A stretch of DNA of 38,937 bases, taken from positions 1-38,937 of the forward strand of contig JAJBAY010000008.1 in NCBI GenBank assembly GCA_020532515.1, in the 5' to 3' direction. Origin of the DNA: Candidatus Cloacimonadota bacterium (GTDB lineage Bacteria > Cloacimonadota > Cloacimonadia > Cloacimonadales > Cloacimonadaceae). Below the pieces are notes generated by a model, which worked only from the letters and a program-made list of their open reading frames with translations, was not told the DNA's origin and made no database searches. This document shows positions 13,860 to 23,279 of the stretch, in pieces (within the stretch, counting starts at the first letter, position 1; each line of letters starts with the position of its first letter). The position numbers were made by a program, and so were the translations under genes.

Positions 13860-16800
13860 TTATTTCATGAGGATCATTTTGCGGCTTTGGCGCATCTCAC
13901 CCTGCGCAGCAGAGTAGAAATAAAGGCCACTGGACACGGCATTGCCGTTTTCATCTTGTCCATTCCAGGTAAAGCTGTGTGAGCCTTGTGCCAGTTTACC
14001 CTGGAAGAGCTTTTTCACCAATTGTCCTTTGGTATTATAGATAGTAAGCTCGATCTCGCCTTTCTGAGGCATATCAAGCGCTATCGTGGTAGAGGGATTG
14101 AAGGGATTGGGATAGTTTTGCCCAAGCTTGGGATTTTGCAGCCCGGGGGCTATCGGATCTTCATTTGAGACAGTTTCATTATTCAGTTTTTGAACGTAGA
14201 GTCCCATAATCACAGTTTTACCACCGCTGCGGCCATCTGCCCAGACCACATAAGCGTTGTTGTTCAAAACACAGCCTTTGGGCTCCAGCTGAGCCTTTAT
14301 CGCGCTGGAAAGTACGAGGCCAGTACCAGGAAAGACGAGTTGCCCATTGTTATTTAAATAGTTGTAATAAATATCAGGGTCTGGGGCAAGGTAATCGGCC
14401 CAGGTCACCAGAATTCCGTTGTCATCGAAGCTAAGCAGGTTGGGAGTGGACTGCGAGGAGTCTTTTACCGCCACTGCATTGCCCAGGCTTGCCCACAAGG
14501 GGATTCCCGGGAAGCTGAATTTCTGAGCTCTGATGTCGTGTTCGCCATCGACGATTTCGCACCAAGCGGCTATGATTCCATGATCGGTGACCGTGAGGTC
14601 TGCAAATTCTTGTTCCAGATCATTGGCTGCGATCTGCAAGCCCTCTGGGTCCCAGAGGATCTGGCCAGCTCCGGTGATATGCTGCGCATAATATTGCATA
14701 AAGCCAGCACGGAGGTCTTTCCAAGTGATTACTATACCCTGAGGAGTGGCTGCGGCTACGGGTAGATTCTGAGCCTGCAGCATCAGGTTTTCAACATCGC
14801 TGGCTTGCAGGCCTGCCTCTTCCCAACCGGCATAAGCAGTCCCATCTTCAGCCACACGTTTGGCCCAGATGGTCTGAGCCGAGCCTGTGCTCATGGAGTT
14901 TGTCCTGTGCCAGACATAGATATCATCGATAATGTCTGTGAGTATGCATTCGCTGAAAACATCATCACCCGTCAATACAGAGATCATGGTGCCATTTGGT
15001 CCCCAGAGCTTTTCATTATTCATGATCCTTTGACCGTGAACATGGTATACGAAAGTGCCAGCTATGGGGTCCCAATTTGACCAGCCAATATAGAAAGAGC
15101 CATTGTGATAGGAGATTTTGGGATCAAGCTGAGCAAGGGATTGTTCTGCGGTGATTTTGATGCCATTATCCCCCCAAAGCCTTTCACCATTTACACCTAT
15201 CAGCTGGGCATATATATTGGGATCATCATCACGCTTATCCACCCAGACCAAGGCTATCTCACCATTATCGTTCACCACGGCCTGGGGATATTCTTGAGAA
15301 CCTCCACCTTGCAGGGTTACAGGGCGCCCATTGGTCTCAAGGGTGGTCGTGCCATCTTCGGTCAGGAATTGGAAAAAGATGCGAGATCCGTCGTTTGCAA
15401 AGCGGGTATCTTGCCAAATTATTACGCTGTCATTCTGGCGGGGCAGGATCGTATATTGTCCTTCGATTGCATCGCCGCTGAGGCCCCAGAAGATTTGCTT
15501 GCCGTCGGGCTCAAGAAGCTCAGTGCCACTGGCATCCAAAACCTGATAATACAGGCCTACACTACCATTTCTTATGTCCATCCAGTTTATGAAAACCTTA
15601 TCTCCGCTTACTTTTATCAAGCCACCATTTTGCTCATTGGGCTGGGTGCAGATAGCCTTTCCGCCCGGGGTCCACATGGCTTCACCAGCGCTATTAAGAT
15701 GCTGGGCATAGACGTCGTCATTGGGAGTGTTTCCATTGCGCAGATCATCCCAGACTATATAGACTCCACCGTTGTTGTCAGAATCCATGCGCTGACCGAT
15801 CTGCGAGAATTCGGCGGTAGCGAGTTCTATACCTTCGGCTGCCCATAGCTTAGTGCCATTGGCGGATATCTTCTGTGCAAAGAGGTCTGCAGCTTGGTCG
15901 CTCAAGCGGAAGTCTTCCCAGACTATTACGACGGCGTTGTCCGAAGTTGCTTGAATTCGGGGATTCTTTTGAGGCGTGGGGGTACCCAAGAGCGTATCCT
16001 GATCGCCATAGACGATGAAGGGGTTTGGCCACAAGAATTCTCCGGCCAGATTAACTTTCTGAGCGTAGATATCCGGATCTGCAAAGCGTTGGTCTGTCCA
16101 GGTAAACACAAAATCACCACCACTTAGGGCTGCCATCCTCACTCCGAATTGGTCTCCGTCGGCCACAGCCAGATCAAGAGGAGCAGCCCAAGTCATATTG
16201 CCATTACCATCAAAACGCTTGGCATATAAACTCTTACTATTCACATAATCATGAGTATAGCCCAGCATTATGCCTCCCTGTCCATCGGGAAGCATGGTAT
16301 TTTGGGTTTCGTCGCCAGGGCCATTGGCCACAGGGATGCCGTTTAAAGCCCAAAGAGGCTCACCCGAAGCCGAAAGCCTTTGTGCATAGAGATCATTGCT
16401 GGGATTACGACCGTCTCCCCATACGATGAAAGCTCCACCATTCGGGTCTGCTTCCATATTGATTCCGAGTTGCAAGCCGTTTCCCACGCAAACTGGTTTC
16501 CCACCTGCTGGCCACAAAAGCTCACCATTCGTATTTATCTTTTGGGCAAAGACATCGCCATCCAAATCTTGGGAGAAGTCTATCCAGGCAATGATATAGT
16601 TATTGTCTGAAGTACGGGTGATCACAGGGTCTTCCTGACGGTCAGGCTTGCCATCAATGAGCACGGGATCTCCCCACACCATATTGCCACTGGCATCTAC
16701 TTTTTGAGCCCAAAGGTCTCTTTCACCCAGTTTGGTGTCACTCCATACATAGATCGCTCCACCATCAGGAGTATCGATTCCCGTGCGGAACCACTCAATA

Positions 16801-16901
16801 TTCACTCCCTGGCGGATGGGAACTGCGTCGTTCCACATTAAAGCCGCGGATAGTAAAGCTACCGACATCGTCAGTAACATGATCAGAGTAATCTGTCTCA
16901 T
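13860..16901 (-). CDS. Large secreted repeat protein (propeller-like) with FlgD-like sorting domain
   Basis: A 1013-aa exported protein. The start is the second ATG (16901), six bases after AAGGAG; the first ATG at 16907 would touch the ribosome-binding site directly. A signal peptide (MRQITLIMLLTMSVALLSAA) is followed by about 16 repeats of roughly 55 residues. Each has the form 'W.D.R.....DIYAQK....G..LW...G..V', for example DLWAQKVDASGNMVWG, DVFAQKINTNGELLWP and DIYAQKVNLAGEFLWP. Such repeats suggest one or two beta-propellers. The C-terminus is NYPNPFNPSTTIAL, then IYNTKGQLV, WNGQDENGNAVSSGLYFYSA and the tail RKMILMK, the FlgD-like surface-sorting domain. Ligand or substrate is unknown. 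The gene is followed by a strong terminator and stands alone. Confidence 0.8.
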   Translation of the reverse strand: MRQITLIMLLTMSVALLSAALMWNDAVPIRQGVNIEWFRTGIDTPDGGAIYVWSDTKLGERDLWAQKVDASGNMVWGDPVLIDGKPDRQEDPVITRTSDNNYIIAWIDFSQDLDGDVFAQKINTNGELLWPAGGKPVCVGNGLQLGINMEADPNGGAFIVWGDGRNPSNDLYAQRLSASGEPLWALNGIPVANGPGDETQNTMLPDGQGGIMLGYTHDYVNSKSLYAKRFDGNGNMTWAAPLDLAVADGDQFGVRMAALSGGDFVFTWTDQRFADPDIYAQKVNLAGEFLWPNPFIVYGDQDTLLGTPTPQKNPRIQATSDNAVVIVWEDFRLSDQAADLFAQKISANGTKLWAAEGIELATAEFSQIGQRMDSDNNGGVYIVWDDLRNGNTPNDDVYAQHLNSAGEAMWTPGGKAICTQPNEQNGGLIKVSGDKVFINWMDIRNGSVGLYYQVLDASGTELLEPDGKQIFWGLSGDAIEGQYTILPRQNDSVIIWQDTRFANDGSRIFFQFLTEDGTTTLETNGRPVTLQGGGSQEYPQAVVNDNGEIALVWVDKRDDDPNIYAQLIGVNGERLWGDNGIKITAEQSLAQLDPKISYHNGSFYIGWSNWDPIAGTFVYHVHGQRIMNNEKLWGPNGTMISVLTGDDVFSECILTDIIDDIYVWHRTNSMSTGSAQTIWAKRVAEDGTAYAGWEEAGLQASDVENLMLQAQNLPVAAATPQGIVITWKDLRAGFMQYYAQHITGAGQILWDPEGLQIAANDLEQEFADLTVTDHGIIAAWCEIVDGEHDIRAQKFSFPGIPLWASLGNAVAVKDSSQSTPNLLSFDDNGILVTWADYLAPDPDIYYNYLNNNGQLVFPGTGLVLSSAIKAQLEPKGCVLNNNAYVVWADGRSGGKTVIMGLYVQKLNNETVSNEDPIAPGLQNPKLGQNYPNPFNPSTTIALDMPQKGEIELTIYNTKGQLVKKLFQGKLAQGSHSFTWNGQDENGNAVSSGLYFYSAAQGEMRQSRKMILMK

Positions 16902-16931
16902 ACTCATCTCCTTTATTCATAATAAATTATT

Positions 16932-16959
16932 TAAAAAATCAACCCGATGATTTGCGGGT
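16932..16959 (-). terminator. Likely terminator downstream of the FG-GAP gene
   Basis: Read on the - strand, ACCCG and CGGGT pair around an eight-base loop (16959-16942). Four bases later comes a run of six Ts (16937-16932). The stem is only five pairs, so the call is moderate. It would end transcripts entering from the FG-GAP gene and perhaps from guaD upstream. Confidence 0.5.
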
Positions 16960-17077
16960 ATTTCTTCCTATCGCTTATTAGATGCAAGAAGAGTTCCAAT
17001 CTGCAGCTTAAACGGAATGATCACGATAAAATAAAGAGTCTGAGCTTAGAATAGATTGGTTTCTTTAGCCAGGACTG

Positions 17078-18367
17078 CTATTTCATGAGCATCATTTTTC
17101 GCGTATGGCAGTGTCCGCTGCTTTCCAGCTTCAGCAGGAAGACTCCGGAGCTGAGCTCACGGTTACTCTGATCTCTGCCATCCCAGATGAGCTGGTGCTG
17201 TCCTCGGGAGAAACTGCCGCTTGCCAGATCCTTAACCTTTTGCCCCCGTGCATTATAGATCGTGAGCTTCACCACCCCATCCTCCAGCATAAAAAATGAG
17301 ATAGTAGTACTGGGGTTGAAGGGATTAGGGGCGATGCTGATATACTGCTGAGTTCCACCCAAAAGATCATCGACGCCGGTGGGTGCCTCAAAAGATACTT
17401 CGGTGCTAAAACCCGAACTGGAGAATGAATTGTCGATGGCCACGACGCTCCAATAGTACGTAGCTCCAGGGGTGAAAACATCCTTCCTTATCCTATATGA
17501 CGTAGAAGAATGGATATTGCCAAAGTCTGGACGCAACCCCTGTCCATACTGGTTTGTTGAAGCAGAAACGATGTCACAGGCATCCGGAGATGATCCTATT
17601 TTGATGGAGTAGGATAAGCTGATCGGGTGCTGCTCACTATCGATGGATCTGTCCCAAGTGAAAAGTAGATAATCCCCATTTTCTGTCACAGCAAGGTTTG
17701 CAGGCTCATAGGGAGCCCAGTTTGCTTCGGCCCCGGTACTCTCGTACAGGCGGGATATAGCTGTACCGCTCGCATTCCTGCCCGTAATGAGTATGTCCAG
17801 ATCTCCATCGTTATCAAAGTCGCACAATCCTATCGAGGCAAAGCACACTCCGGTCAAAAGTTGCTGGAGGGCAAAGCTGCTGCCATCGTTCAGATACACC
17901 GCAGAATATGGGCTGAATGGGGAATTCAAGCTTCTGGCACCTGCTATCACCAAATCCAGATATCCATTATTATCCATGTCTCCCCAGGCTATTGAAGACA
18001 AAAAGACGCCCATCAGGGGTGCATTAATATCGGTAAATATCCCATTGTCGTTACGATAAATCTTGGTGACATATTCATTATTACTCGTTCGGCCCGAAAG
18101 AGCTATGTCCAAGAGCCCATCGTTATTATAGTCTCCCCAAGCCACAGAGGAATTCCCTACCGCCAGTAGATTGGCGTTGATATCGGTAAAGAAACCGTGA
18201 TCATTTCTGAAGATTTTGGATATCCTGGTCCCATCTTGAGTAATCCCTGTAATCAATATATCCAAGCATCCATCATTGTCATAGTCTGCCCACTTTACGG
18301 AACCAGAATGAACACCGGGTAGCTCAATTCCGCTGTCAACAAATCCTTCAGAGGTGTTCAAATACAA
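17078..18367 (-). CDS. FG-GAP/VCBS repeat surface protein with FlgD-like sorting domain, 5' truncated (probable broken gene)
   Basis: The frame gives 429 residues. From its first residue it is already inside FG-GAP repeats: WADYDNDGCLDILITG, WGDYNNDGLLDIALSG, WGDMDNNGYLDLVIAG and CDFDNDGDLDILITG, calcium-binding propeller blades. A fibronectin-III-like domain follows (about 210-330, LLFTWDRSIDSEQHPISLSY ... TYYWSVVAID). The FlgD-like C-terminal domain then has IAPNPFNPSTTISF, IYNARGQKV, WDGRDQSNRELSSGVFLLKL and the tail RKMMLMK. There is no signal peptide. The first usable start is a poor TTG (18367), yet repeat-like sequence (CTTILYLNT) continues in frame upstream of it to a stop codon at 18430-18428. 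The real 5' end therefore seems to have been lost next to guaD. A working protein without export signal is unlikely. Confidence 0.7.
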   Translation of the reverse strand: MYLNTSEGFVDSGIELPGVHSGSVKWADYDNDGCLDILITGITQDGTRISKIFRNDHGFFTDINANLLAVGNSSVAWGDYNNDGLLDIALSGRTSNNEYVTKIYRNDNGIFTDINAPLMGVFLSSIAWGDMDNNGYLDLVIAGARSLNSPFSPYSAVYLNDGSSFALQQLLTGVCFASIGLCDFDNDGDLDILITGRNASGTAISRLYESTGAEANWAPYEPANLAVTENGDYLLFTWDRSIDSEQHPISLSYSIKIGSSPDACDIVSASTNQYGQGLRPDFGNIHSSTSYRIRKDVFTPGATYYWSVVAIDNSFSSSGFSTEVSFEAPTGVDDLLGGTQQYISIAPNPFNPSTTISFFMLEDGVVKLTIYNARGQKVKDLASGSFSRGQHQLIWDGRDQSNRELSSGVFLLKLESSGHCHTRKMMLMK

Positions 18368-18479
18368 GATAGTCGTGCACTCAAAAGCGGATCGAAAGGA
18401 AAGGCGTGAGCAAGGGCTACTGGGGACTTATTGCCCGCAAGATTCTATATGCAGCAGCACAATCATCATCAATGGATAT

Positions 18480-19694
18480 TTAGTCCTTCACAGTCCGGTC
18501 TTGTCCTTGAACAAATACCTTCGAGAGCTCAAAATCCTCGCTCAGGAAGCAAACTTGACTAAGGCTGTGAGCTCCGATCTCGAAGCCCTGAGGCGGTTTG
18601 AGCAGGATGAAGTCCGCATCTTTGCCTGCAGATAGTGAGCCGAGGCGATCCTGAAGCCCCAGGATCTGCGCGCTACCCAGGGTGATATGATAGAGCATCT
18701 CTGCAGGCAATACAGGAAGCTCGCTTTGGCGGAAATTCATTTGTTTGGCGTGCTGCAGCATGTTCAGGGTGGTGCCCGCTCCCACATCGCTACCCAGACC
18801 AAAGGGGAGGCCTCTGTCTGCAATGCGCTTTAGGGGATATTCACCGCTTTTCAGATAGAAATTTGAATCCGGACAGTGGGCAATGGCGGAGTGGCTTTGC
18901 GCCAGCAGATCCAGCTCGGCATCCGCAAGATGGATAGCATGTCCCAAGATGGTGCGGGGCCCCAGAATGCCATAATCTGCATAGACCTCGGTGTATGTCT
19001 CCTGGCCAAAGAGCTGTTTCACCCACCTGGTCTCTTCCAGGTTTTCGGAGAGATGGGTCTGGATAAAGGCTTCATGTGCAGAGGCGTACTTGCCGGTCTC
19101 CCGCATCAAGGTCTCTGAGCAGGTGGGGGCAAAACGGGGGCTGAAGATGTAGCCCAAAAAAGGACTATCCCACTTTTCAAAAAGCTCGATGCTGTGCTTC
19201 AGGGCATAATCCGTGCTGTGCAGGATGCCCTCTGGAGAATTCATGTCCATCATCGTCATGCCGATCTTGGCGCGAATGCCCAGTTCGCGAGCCACTTCAA
19301 AGGCGGCATCAGCAGCCTGGCGGAATGGCGCTGTATAGATCACAGAAAAGGTGGTGCCGCGCCTGAGCAAAGCCTGATAGAAATCCAGACTTAGCTGGCG
19401 GGCATAATCGGGATCGCTGCTGCGCATTTCTTCGGGGAAGACATGCTCTTTCAGCCAGGGCAAGAGAGCCGGTTCATACATTCCCCGGATGCGGTATTGA
19501 GAAAGATGCACGTGCAGATCGATGAGGCCCGGCAGGATGATGTGATCCCGATAGTCTTCCCAGGCTCCTGAAAAGTCCCTGAAGGCAGTGATGGAGTGGA
19601 TCTTCTCCCCATCAAAGCTCAGCACATGATCTGCCAGATACTCTGCCTCAGTAGGCGAGATGGGGTTAAAGATATTGCTGCGCAGGTGCTTCAT
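18480..19694 (-). CDS. guaD: Guanine deaminase
   Basis: A 404-aa amidohydrolase converting guanine to xanthine and ammonia in the cytoplasm. Metal ligands are visible: His61 and His63 in LIDLHVHLSQ, His214 in IQTHLSENLEE, His252 in GHAIHL, and Asp303 in LGSDVGAGTTLNML. FSPRFAPTCS (about 184-193) and HCPDSNFYLKSG (about 273-284) are hallmarks of guanine deaminase rather than of the general cytosine/SAH deaminase group. The N-terminus is a short composite beta domain, and the length is slightly below the usual 430-450. It is the last gene of the nine-gene run; its ATG overlaps the stop of the preceding gene (ATGA). Together with the XdhC-like gene it suggests purine salvage or fermentation. Confidence 0.85.
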   Translation of the reverse strand: MKHLRSNIFNPISPTEAEYLADHVLSFDGEKIHSITAFRDFSGAWEDYRDHIILPGLIDLHVHLSQYRIRGMYEPALLPWLKEHVFPEEMRSSDPDYARQLSLDFYQALLRRGTTFSVIYTAPFRQAADAAFEVARELGIRAKIGMTMMDMNSPEGILHSTDYALKHSIELFEKWDSPFLGYIFSPRFAPTCSETLMRETGKYASAHEAFIQTHLSENLEETRWVKQLFGQETYTEVYADYGILGPRTILGHAIHLADAELDLLAQSHSAIAHCPDSNFYLKSGEYPLKRIADRGLPFGLGSDVGAGTTLNMLQHAKQMNFRQSELPVLPAEMLYHITLGSAQILGLQDRLGSLSAGKDADFILLKPPQGFEIGAHSLSQVCFLSEDFELSKVFVQGQDRTVKD

Positions 19695-22399
19695 GGCTTT
19701 GGCCTAAACAGTTCATAGTGCAGGATTTGGCTTTGTCCCAGACCAAAGTGCAATTCCGGAGCATTTTGGGTGCTGCTACCTTTGGCGGAGCTGAGCTCGC
19801 GGATCAGGCTGTAGTCCTGTCCATATTTATCTCTCAGATAGAGCTTTACCCGCGCGCCAAAAGCGGGACTATTGGGGTGCATCGGGGTGTCTTTTCCGAT
19901 CTGGATCAGTTCTATTTTACCTTTGTCATACACAGGCTTGATGTACAGGGCTTTATTGTAGTTTTTTGTTACATTACAGAGGATTTTAGTACCGTTTCCG
20001 CTGCCGATCACCAGATCAATGAGGCCGTCACGATTCAGGTCTCCCGCTGCGCAGGACCAGCCGTTGTAGACACGGGCGCCAGACAGGAAGGTGATATCGG
20101 TGAAAGTGCGATCGCCATTGTTGTGATACAGATAGCTGCGGTCATTTTCATAGACACTGGTGATATAAAGGTCAAGGAAGCCATCGTTATCGGCATCGAA
20201 GAAGAGCGGCTCTGCATGGAGTTCATCATAACTGATGCCGCTACCCTCTGTAATGTCCGTAAAGAGCCAATAGTAAAGGGTATCCGCGCCCACTACCCGA
20301 TGAGTCAGGCCATCATTGCGCAGGAGCATCGTGATATCCGAAATATCCATAAACCGGGGATGGGCTAGATTTGCGATGATGAGGTCCAGATCGCCGTCAT
20401 TATCTATATCCCCCCAATCCGCTCCGATGCTGTGGCCGTAATAGCCATTTGTATATTCTCCGGCCACGCCATAGAGGGCGGCTACATCGACAAAGAGAGA
20501 ATCGGCCTGTTTAAAGAGGAAATTGCGGTTCAGACGGTAGTTCGTCACCAGGATCTCCTGCTTTCCGTCGTTGTCAAAATCTGCGGGAGCCACTCCGCGT
20601 CCTGCCAGACCGGGTTCGGTGGTGTATTTTGGAAGCCGGAAGCCTCTTTCCTGGCTTCTGTCGCTGAAAAAGCCTCCCTCATTTTCCCAGAAGAAATCCG
20701 GGAAACCGCTTCTTTCTTGCCAGACTTCGTAATTTGCCATGTATAGCGAGGGATAGCCGTCTTGATTGATATTCACCCAAGCGGCACCTTCGGTGGGCAT
20801 TTGATCATCGATATCGCCGGCTTTGGCGTTTACTCTTACAAAAGAATGATCCTGATTTTGTTTCATGAGGGCGTCTCCCACACCCTCGGAATTGTGAGAC
20901 AGACTCACAAAGTCCAGGAGGCCATCTTGGTTAAAATCTGCCCAGAGACCGCCATTGCCATGTAAAAACACGGATGTATCAGGGTGTGCTGTGAAATTGA
21001 AAGAACCGAGATTGCGATAGATCTTGCGGCCATTGAAGAGGATATCAAGCTGGCCATCGTTGTCATAATCTGCCAAAGCTACGCGCGTATATCGTTCTTC
21101 ATCAAAGGTGTGCGTATCCTCAAAGATGATGCCGTCATAGTCAAAGACCTTCCTGAGATATTCCAGAGGGCCTTGGTTGATTTTCCTTTTCGCCAAAATG
21201 CTGTTGATCATAGCTAAAGCTTGGGGATCGTATTGTTTGCGGGGTGCGCCGTAGATCAGGCATTGGCCAAAGTCTTTGATGGCCTGTTTTTGGTAATCGG
21301 ACTTACTATACAGAGCGTTTAGCTTGCCCCGCCAAAAGTATAGCTCTGCCAGTTCACCTTGGTCGTTGGAGGCGAAAGAGACCTGGTTGATCATGTCCAA
21401 GAGCTTTATCTGATCCTTGCTTGGCTTTTTGTACAGACCGATCAGTTCTTCTTCATCACCGTATAAAGAGCCGCCTTTTGCCTTTGCTTTGTATAGGGAG
21501 AGCTGGTAATAATAGTGGGTTTTTACTTCTTGCAATTGAACCCGGTTCTTCCAGGCTTCTGTGGAATAGGAGTCATGCAATACTATGGCGCTATCTGCCA
21601 TGCTGGCAGTGGTTAGAGCTTTGATGGCTGCGTTCAGAAACTTTTGATTTGAGCCTGCATCTGTCTGCTGTCTTCTATTCGAGGGGCTCGCCATAAAAAG
21701 CGCTGCAATATAGGCATGAGCTGGGGATTTATCCTTTTGTTCATCAATCACACTTTGCATCTGAGCATAGTCTTTGAGCTGGGAAAGATGATAAAGGTGA
21801 TAGTAAAAAACGGCTTGGTGCCATTTGGAATGCGGATATACATCGTAAAAAGAGGCGATCAGTTCCAGGGCTTCATAGCTGCTGGCCAAAGTGGAGATTT
21901 CATCCAGGAGGCCTTTGGCATTGGCTTCGATCACAGCGTTGTATGCGCTGAGGTTTTGAAGTTTATCCAGCTCCAAGTCTTCACTGATACCGCTGTAATA
22001 GGCAAAGACCAGGGAATCTGCCTGGCTCTGAAAACTGGAGGAAAGCAGGAGGGTTTTGATCTTAAGAGCGGTGGAATCTGGCACTATAACACTTTGCAAA
22101 ATGAGCCATTGCAGGGCATCTTCCAAAGAGCCGGTTTCAAGGACAAGGCGGTAGTGCAGATCAGCGGCCAAATCTACCTTCTGCGTTCTTTGGGCATATT
22201 CGAGTAGCGCTTTTTGATCGTCCGGGTCGGCGCTATCTGCCAAAAGCAGGAAGTCGTTCTCATACTTTTGAATCAGTTCAAATTGCTCCCGATTCAGCAG
22301 GAAACGCAGGTCAGCGGCATTCACCCTTTGGGCTGCCAGAGCGCTGCTTGCATTGAGGCAGAGGGTGATAACTGTGAATAGTAATAATGCTTTTTTCAT
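19691..22399 (-). CDS. Secreted helical-repeat plus FG-GAP/ASPIC protein (CRTAC1-like)
   Basis: A 902-aa exported protein. The signal peptide is MKKALLLFTVITLCLNASSA (1-20). Residues about 30-420 are helical and look like TPR or SEL1-type repeats. From about 440 on there are at least six FG-GAP blades: ALADYDNDGQLDILFNG, WADFNQDGLLDFVSL, PADFDNDGKQEILVTN, WGDIDNDGDLDLIIAN, FFDADNDGFLDLYITS and AGDLNRDGLIDLVIGS. The last 55 residues (GARVKLYLRDKYGQ ... ELHFGLGQ) match the ASPIC/UnbV domain found in CRTAC1-like proteins. Unlike the other secreted proteins here it lacks the FlgD-like sorting tail, so it may stay in the periplasm or be anchored differently. It starts one base after the hslO stop codon and overlaps guaD by four bases. 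Function unknown. Confidence 0.75.
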   Translation of the reverse strand: MKKALLLFTVITLCLNASSALAAQRVNAADLRFLLNREQFELIQKYENDFLLLADSADPDDQKALLEYAQRTQKVDLAADLHYRLVLETGSLEDALQWLILQSVIVPDSTALKIKTLLLSSSFQSQADSLVFAYYSGISEDLELDKLQNLSAYNAVIEANAKGLLDEISTLASSYEALELIASFYDVYPHSKWHQAVFYYHLYHLSQLKDYAQMQSVIDEQKDKSPAHAYIAALFMASPSNRRQQTDAGSNQKFLNAAIKALTTASMADSAIVLHDSYSTEAWKNRVQLQEVKTHYYYQLSLYKAKAKGGSLYGDEEELIGLYKKPSKDQIKLLDMINQVSFASNDQGELAELYFWRGKLNALYSKSDYQKQAIKDFGQCLIYGAPRKQYDPQALAMINSILAKRKINQGPLEYLRKVFDYDGIIFEDTHTFDEERYTRVALADYDNDGQLDILFNGRKIYRNLGSFNFTAHPDTSVFLHGNGGLWADFNQDGLLDFVSLSHNSEGVGDALMKQNQDHSFVRVNAKAGDIDDQMPTEGAAWVNINQDGYPSLYMANYEVWQERSGFPDFFWENEGGFFSDRSQERGFRLPKYTTEPGLAGRGVAPADFDNDGKQEILVTNYRLNRNFLFKQADSLFVDVAALYGVAGEYTNGYYGHSIGADWGDIDNDGDLDLIIANLAHPRFMDISDITMLLRNDGLTHRVVGADTLYYWLFTDITEGSGISYDELHAEPLFFDADNDGFLDLYITSVYENDRSYLYHNNGDRTFTDITFLSGARVYNGWSCAAGDLNRDGLIDLVIGSGNGTKILCNVTKNYNKALYIKPVYDKGKIELIQIGKDTPMHPNSPAFGARVKLYLRDKYGQDYSLIRELSSAKGSSTQNAPELHFGLGQSQILHYELFRPKP

Positions 22400-22400
22400 C

Positions 22401-23279
22401 TTAATCCAAACTTTTGAGCAGATCTTCTATCTCATCTTTTGTGAAGGTATAGACTGCGCTGCAATAATGACAAACGGGCGAGATATCTTCCCGCAGGTCT
22501 TGCAATTCCTCTTTACCCAAAAGCAGGAGGCCACGGGCAAAACGTTCTTTGCTGCAATCGCACTGAAACCGGATGGGAGTGCTTTTGCTGATCTGCCAAG
22601 CGAGGCCTTTCAGCACAAATCTGTCCAGGATTTCTTCGATAGTCATGCCCATATCCATGAGATCTGAGACATTGGGGGTATTTATCATATTCTCTTCAAT
22701 CTGTAGAGTGAGGCTTTTATCTGCCTGAGGCAGGGCCTGGATCATGATTCCGCCTGCGGCACGGATGCGGGCTTCCTGATCAATTAAAACTCCCAGATTC
22801 ACCGCAGAGGGGAGTTGCTCGCTTTGGTGATAGTAGTAGGCCAGATCAGTGCCAATCTCGCCATCCCGCAGCTCAATCTTGCCTTGGTAGGGGGCTTTGA
22901 GCCCGCTTTGACGGATTACGGTGAAGGTTCCTTTGCCCAGGTTTTTACCCACCAAAAAGTTGTCTTGATTTTCCGGCAGCCAGAGCTGGGGTACAAAGGC
23001 ATAACCCTTGAGCATGCCTTCTTTGTTCGCGATAACGATGCCGCCCTTCAAGGGACCTTCCGCATCTATGCGGATAGAGATCTCGCCCTGCGGGGCTTTG
23101 AGTTCGCCGCTCATCAGGGCTACTGCGGTTATCAGACGTCCCATCAAGATCGAGGGCAGAGGGTACAGATCGTGTATATCTCTGATCTGCTGTACTATCC
23201 CTGTGGTTTCACAGGCAAAGAGGCGAAATTGATTATCCTCTATGCTGCCGCGTAGCAGGGTTTCTTTAGAATTCGTCAT
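22401..23279 (-). CDS. hslO: Hsp33 redox-regulated chaperone
   Basis: A 292-aa cytoplasmic holdase activated by oxidation. The four zinc-binding cysteines are present with family spacing: C240 and C242 in FQCDCSKERF, then 27 residues to C270 and C273 in VCHYCSAVY. The N-terminal domain has GRLITAVALMSGELK and IRIDAEGPLKGGIVIANKEG, both conserved in Hsp33. The length is that of E. coli Hsp33. It overlaps the SpoIID-like gene by 14 bases and is one base from the next gene, so it is translated as part of the run. Confidence 0.93.
   Translation of the reverse strand: MTNSKETLLRGSIEDNQFRLFACETTGIVQQIRDIHDLYPLPSILMGRLITAVALMSGELKAPQGEISIRIDAEGPLKGGIVIANKEGMLKGYAFVPQLWLPENQDNFLVGKNLGKGTFTVIRQSGLKAPYQGKIELRDGEIGTDLAYYYHQSEQLPSAVNLGVLIDQEARIRAAGGIMIQALPQADKSLTLQIEENMINTPNVSDLMDMGMTIEEILDRFVLKGLAWQISKSTPIRFQCDCSKERFARGLLLLGKEELQDLREDISPVCHYCSAVYTFTKDEIEDLLKSLD

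Noticed and set aside
18406-18483. 25-codon + strand frame starting with GTG after a purine-rich stretch
   Set aside because: It spans the junction between guaD and the truncated FG-GAP gene and is too short to support; mentioned only as a marker of the junction.
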